A stretch of DNA of 32,254 nucleotides, from contig CANHGU010000006.1 of the NCBI GenBank assembly GCA_947460855.1, positions 1 to 32,254 on the forward strand. Direction: 5' to 3'. This DNA is from Candidatus Nanopelagicaceae bacterium (GTDB taxonomy: Bacteria > Actinomycetota > Actinomycetes > Nanopelagicales > Nanopelagicaceae). Positions 28,581 through 32,254 of this stretch are shown here, one piece after another. Made by a program: the position numbers and the translations under genes. The notes beneath the pieces are model-generated. The model did no database searches. It worked only from the letters and a program-made list of their open reading frames with translations, and was not told where the DNA came from. Within the stretch, counting starts at the first letter, position 1; every line of letters begins with the position of its first letter.

Positions 28581-29537
28581 TTGAGCACCGCAATCGCAAG
28601 CTCTGCACTGACAATAGGAATTGATATTGGTGGTACCAAAATATCGGGTGGTATTGTTGATAGTAATGGCAATGTAATTGACTCAGCAAGACTAAATACT
28701 CCAGCGGCAGGCGGCAAGGATTTAATTGATGCCGTAATCACCCTAATTAAGCAGTTTCAGAACAAATATGAAATATCTGGCATCGGTATAAGTATTGCTG
28801 CTCTAATCTCAGCAGATCATGGAACTATTGTTGGTGCGCCAAATATTGCTAATTTGAGTGAATTAAACTTTGTTAATGAGATAAAAAAAGAGTTTCAGTT
28901 ACCGGTAATTGCAGAAAATGATGCAAATGCAGCGATGTGGGCGGAGTTTAAATTTGGCAATGCCCAAGGATTAAACCCAGTAATGTTTTTTATAATTGGC
29001 ACCGGTGTCGGTGGTGGCCTAGTAATTGATGGCAAACTATTTCGTGGCACAAATGGAATTGGCGCAGAGTTTGGCCATATGTGTGTAGTGCAGGATGGCT
29101 TGTTATGTGGTTGTGGATCTAAAGGTTGTATTGAACAGTATGCATCAGGTGGAGCATTACTGAGATATGCCAAAGAGGCGATTGCTGCGAATCCAGTAAA
29201 AGGAAAAGAAATCTTAGATTTAGCAGATGGCACATTAACTGGCTCGGCTTTAACCAAGGCAGCAAAAGCTGGAAATGAGGTCGCAATCTCTGCATTTAAT
29301 AAGCAGGCAGATTGGTTTGGCCAAGCATGTGCTTCTTACACATTAATTCTTGATCCCCAAGCGATTGTCATTGGTGGTGGTGTAATTGATGCCGGTGAGC
29401 TATTCCTTGCTCCAGTAAGAGATGCCATGTCAAAGTACATGCCATTTGCTGGTACTCACCAAAGCCCCAAAATTATTGCTGCAAAATTTGGAAATGATGC
29501 CGGCTTAATTGGTGCTGCCGATTTAGTTAGAGGCTAG
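28581..29537 (+). CDS. glk: ROK family glucokinase
   Basis: TTG start immediately after the previous stop. IGIDIGGTKISGGIVD, ENDANAAMWAE, FFIIGTGVGGGLVIDGKLFRG, CGCGSKGCIEQYASG. Confidence 0.93.
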   Translation: MSTAIASSALTIGIDIGGTKISGGIVDSNGNVIDSARLNTPAAGGKDLIDAVITLIKQFQNKYEISGIGISIAALISADHGTIVGAPNIANLSELNFVNEIKKEFQLPVIAENDANAAMWAEFKFGNAQGLNPVMFFIIGTGVGGGLVIDGKLFRGTNGIGAEFGHMCVVQDGLLCGCGSKGCIEQYASGGALLRYAKEAIAANPVKGKEILDLADGTLTGSALTKAAKAGNEVAISAFNKQADWFGQACASYTLILDPQAIVIGGGVIDAGELFLAPVRDAMSKYMPFAGTHQSPKIIAAKFGNDAGLIGAADLVRG

Positions 29538-30636
29538 CTCCGTCTTCATAATCATCATTCTTTCGGGCAGTGGTCCAAATAATATTTGCTATTGAAGAGA
29601 TGACTCCAATAGTTGCCGGCCAAAGTCCAAATATTTCAAAATCAGTGAGGTTATAGGCGATTAAATATAGGAAGCTGCCAATTAGGCCAACAGCTGAAAT
29701 ACGCTGAGATTTATTTAATTTAAGCCACCTTGGATTGGGTGGAATAAATCTCTCAGATTCATAAATATTATCCAACTCATCTAAGTAATTAGTAGGAGAT
29801 GATTGATCAAGTGATAGTCCAGAAACTATTGAGTCAAACTCAGCATCTACCAAATCCCGTTCATTAAAATCTGAGCCCCGTTGCAACAATCCACCTAGAA
29901 CCTCTTCGATAAATAATTTACTTTCAAGATTTAGTTGTTGTGCGTCAAAATCAAGTGGCACATTATGAAATGAGTGCTCAAAAATTACCTCTCTTATATC
30001 TACCGAAAAAATATTATCAATTACCGTCATCGAATTCTCTGGATCTACCGCATGATCATTAATTGAGTAGCCAACCATTGTTGGAAGATCAATTAGGTAC
30101 AAATCTCGTTCAACTATGTGCCAGAGTTTACGAAGTGAATCTAATGCCTTAAGGGGAGTGCGGCCGTAGCTATGTTGCGGTGGGTTTGGAGCGGCAATAT
30201 CGGTTGGTCCTTTTTTAACCGATGGCATAATGTACTTAAGTACCGGTACTAATTTTATAAACCAGCGCCGGTCATGAATTGAAGGATTAAGAAGAATTAA
30301 TCCTTCAACCTCACTGCCACGAATCTGGCAAAGACGAAGTGCAAGAGAGCCACCCATTGAAAAGCCAGCAACAAATACTCGGTCACATTTACTTTTTAAC
30401 TCTAAAAAAGATTGTTCAGCTGCTTCATACCAATCTTGCCAATTAGTTTTATTTAACTCCTGCCAATTGCTGCCATGTCCTGGGAGGCATGGTGCATTTA
30501 CGGTGTAACCGAGTTGGTTAAAGTAATTTGCCCATGGAGCAATAGTTACTGGAGAGCCAGTAAAGCCATGAAGTACTAGCACACCGATTTTTCCACCGGC
30601 TAGGGTCAATCCAGCCGAGTTTGGAATTAAATTCAC
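29527..30636 (-). CDS. Alpha/beta hydrolase (carboxylesterase/lipase-like) with C-terminal two-TM extension
   Basis: GTG start. VLVLHGFTGSP, GFSMGGSLALRL, HSFHNVPLDFD; then an acidic linker and two hydrophobic segments (VGLIGSFLYLIAYNL and IFGLWPATIGVISSIANIIW). Confidence 0.88.
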   Translation of the reverse strand: MNLIPNSAGLTLAGGKIGVLVLHGFTGSPVTIAPWANYFNQLGYTVNAPCLPGHGSNWQELNKTNWQDWYEAAEQSFLELKSKCDRVFVAGFSMGGSLALRLCQIRGSEVEGLILLNPSIHDRRWFIKLVPVLKYIMPSVKKGPTDIAAPNPPQHSYGRTPLKALDSLRKLWHIVERDLYLIDLPTMVGYSINDHAVDPENSMTVIDNIFSVDIREVIFEHSFHNVPLDFDAQQLNLESKLFIEEVLGGLLQRGSDFNERDLVDAEFDSIVSGLSLDQSSPTNYLDELDNIYESERFIPPNPRWLKLNKSQRISAVGLIGSFLYLIAYNLTDFEIFGLWPATIGVISSIANIIWTTARKNDDYEDGASL

Positions 30637-30681
30637 GCTCAGATGGTGTCACAGATTGGCTGAGCCACTAAATTAGCCCTT

Positions 30682-31392
30682 ATGGCATACCGGCTTCTGA
30701 AATCCTTTTTATTCCCACTGCTTATGCTGCTATTTAGACCAAAGGTAAGTGGGCTTCGATTTGTACCAAGCAATGGTCCAGTAATTATTGCCTCAAACCA
30801 TCTTTCTTTTAGCGATTCAATCTTTATGCCATTAGTTGTTCCACGTAGCGTCACATTCCTTGCCAAGAGTGAGTACTTCACCTCGCCTGGGATTAAAGGG
30901 TTTGTTAAGAAAATAACCTTTATTGCATTAGGACAGGTCCCAGTTGATCGAACTGGCGGTAAGCGAAGTGAGGCTGCCTTACTTACAGGACTTAAATTAC
31001 TGAGCCAAGATGCTTGCATTGGAATTTACCCAGAGGGAACAAGATCACCAGATGGCCGGCTTTATAAAGGAAGAACTGGAATTGCTCGGATGGCAATTGA
31101 ATCAGGGGCGCCAATTATTCCAGTTGCGATGTTTAACACCGCTGAGATTCAACCAACTGGTCAAGTAGTGCCAAAGGTAAGAAGAGTCGAAATGGTTTTT
31201 GGTGAACCAATGTACTTCACTGGGGATTCAACTGATCAAGCAGTGCTTAGAGCAGCTACAAATCAAATTATGGAAAAAATAGCCGAGCTATCTAAGCAAG
31301 AGTATGTACCAAACATGTACGCCTCCGAGGCTAAGGATGCGATCAGCAAAAGCAAGTTAGAAGAGGATGCAATCGAAGCAGATGAGGAGTAA
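30682..31392 (+). CDS. 1-acyl-sn-glycerol-3-phosphate acyltransferase (PlsC-like)
   Basis: PVIIASNHLSFSDSIFMPL (NHxxxxD), GIYPEGTRSPDGRLYKGRTGIARMA, APIIPVAMFNT. Confidence 0.93.
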   Translation: MAYRLLKSFLFPLLMLLFRPKVSGLRFVPSNGPVIIASNHLSFSDSIFMPLVVPRSVTFLAKSEYFTSPGIKGFVKKITFIALGQVPVDRTGGKRSEAALLTGLKLLSQDACIGIYPEGTRSPDGRLYKGRTGIARMAIESGAPIIPVAMFNTAEIQPTGQVVPKVRRVEMVFGEPMYFTGDSTDQAVLRAATNQIMEKIAELSKQEYVPNMYASEAKDAISKSKLEEDAIEADEE

Positions 31393-32085
31393 TTACTCCG
31401 CTCCAATAAAATCTCTTCGCGAAGTTAAGTAATTACACATATCGCAATTATCTTTTGCAGCAGGCATCTTTCCACTAACTACGGTAATAAAATCAGTTAG
31501 CCGAGTTGCAAGGGCTGCTGGGTTTCTAGTAATTGGTCGCCAGGTATGTTTTAACTTAAGACCAAATCCTTTATTAACATCACCTGCTGGTTCAAGAAGT
31601 GACCAGACAAGTAAACCCATTAAGGAAACTTTTTTAGCTTCCCCAGATGCTGGATTTTCTAAGGCAAATGCATAAGCCTCAAGCTGTGGTTGGTAGAGAT
31701 CAGTTTTATCTGAATCCTTTGCCTGAAACTTGCAATCAATAATTCCGTAGGTACCATCGGCAAACTCAATTAGTAAGTCATACTTGCCACGAATTGCATA
31801 CTTTGTTGGTGAACCATTTACATTTATCAAATTTGATTTAACCCAGCCGCCAAGATCTGCAACCTTACCTTCAGGTAAAACTGGCGCGATATCTGCGGTA
31901 GTTTTCTTTGCAAAGTATTGTTCTTGCATATTTGCCAGATCTCCAACTAGTGGCATAAAGCCAGGGGTGCGAAGCCCGTGATTGTAATTTAGCCATAAAC
32001 ATTTATGACAACTTCCCCAAGAGAAGGTTAAATCGGAAGGGGAGATAAATTCACGAGCACTGCCAACTGCATTTGATGATGCCAT
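31393..32085 (-). CDS. PD-(D/E)XK superfamily (RecB/Cas4-like) nuclease
   Basis: RGKYDLLIEFADGTYGIIDCKFQ (D...DxK), QLEAYAFAL, CHKC near the N-terminus and CDMC near the C-terminus. Confidence 0.8.
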   Translation of the reverse strand: MASSNAVGSAREFISPSDLTFSWGSCHKCLWLNYNHGLRTPGFMPLVGDLANMQEQYFAKKTTADIAPVLPEGKVADLGGWVKSNLINVNGSPTKYAIRGKYDLLIEFADGTYGIIDCKFQAKDSDKTDLYQPQLEAYAFALENPASGEAKKVSLMGLLVWSLLEPAGDVNKGFGLKLKHTWRPITRNPAALATRLTDFITVVSGKMPAAKDNCDMCNYLTSRRDFIGAE

Positions 32086-32210
32086 TTCAACTCATTTCTT
32101 CGCGCACGCTCTGTGGTACGCCCTAATTTGGTTTTTCTTAAGATAAGTTTGCCTAACCCCACTGACAATCTGGCTCACCGCCACGAACTATGCGAGAAGG
32201 ATGGGATCTT

Positions 32211-32254
32211 ATGAATGCTACCCAGCGCCTTTTTAACACCACTCGCACCGTTAG
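32211..32254 (+). CDS. 5' end of an unidentified ORF running off the window
   Basis: AGAAGGA Shine-Dalgarno then ATG; MNATQRLFNTTRTV. An in-frame ATG at 32190 is an alternative start. Confidence 0.5.
   Translation, partial: MNATQRLFNTTRTV

Noticed and set aside
30639-31019. 126-aa minus-strand ORF antisense to plsC
   Set aside because: Opposite a strongly conserved PlsC coding region; composition looks like a shadow frame.
1-32254. CRISPR arrays, IS elements, prophage genes, toxin-antitoxin pairs, biosynthetic clusters
   Set aside because: No repeat-spacer pattern, transposase/integrase-like ORF or phage protein seen; content is conserved housekeeping genes. A rigorous exclusion would need a homology search.

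Overview
The window comes from a small, AT-rich, very gene-dense actinobacterial chromosome. Markers present include SepH, DUF4193, DUF3093, DUF3000, DUF3159, a two-gene TrkA pair and a PimB-like mannosyltransferase. The overall style resembles streamlined freshwater acI/Nanopelagicales-type Actinobacteria; that placement is inference, because no search was run. About 34 genes are supported, nearly all housekeeping: topoisomerase/gyrase A (5' end only), rplS-khpA-rimM-trmD, dut, two TrkA proteins, a TRAM/Fe-S RNA methyltransferase, acnA, dxs, fadB/fadA, an EfeU/FTR1 iron permease, RNase D, an NlpC/P60 hydrolase, a glycosyltransferase, a minimal two-component system, an acyl-CoA ligase, ROK glucokinase, PlsC and a PD-(D/E)XK nuclease. 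I see no CRISPR array, tRNA, rRNA, prophage or IS element, and no obvious dedicated defence system. The most interesting signals are architectural. (1) A TANNNT hexamer sits exactly 6-7 nt before the start codon of about 15 transcription-unit heads, which suggests pervasive leaderless transcription. (2) All eight convergent gene pairs overlap or abut at their stop codons, leaving no room for terminators. (3) A PimB-like glycosyltransferase has an intact N-terminal reading frame but no canonical start codon, explained neatly by one missing G at an ATGA junction. (4) rplS occupies the usual rpsP position and carries an Ala/Glu/Val-rich tail. (5) A 12-bp perfect inverted repeat overlaps the predicted -35 of efeU. 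(6) A sensor-less histidine kinase and response regulator are coupled to an acyl-CoA ligase.
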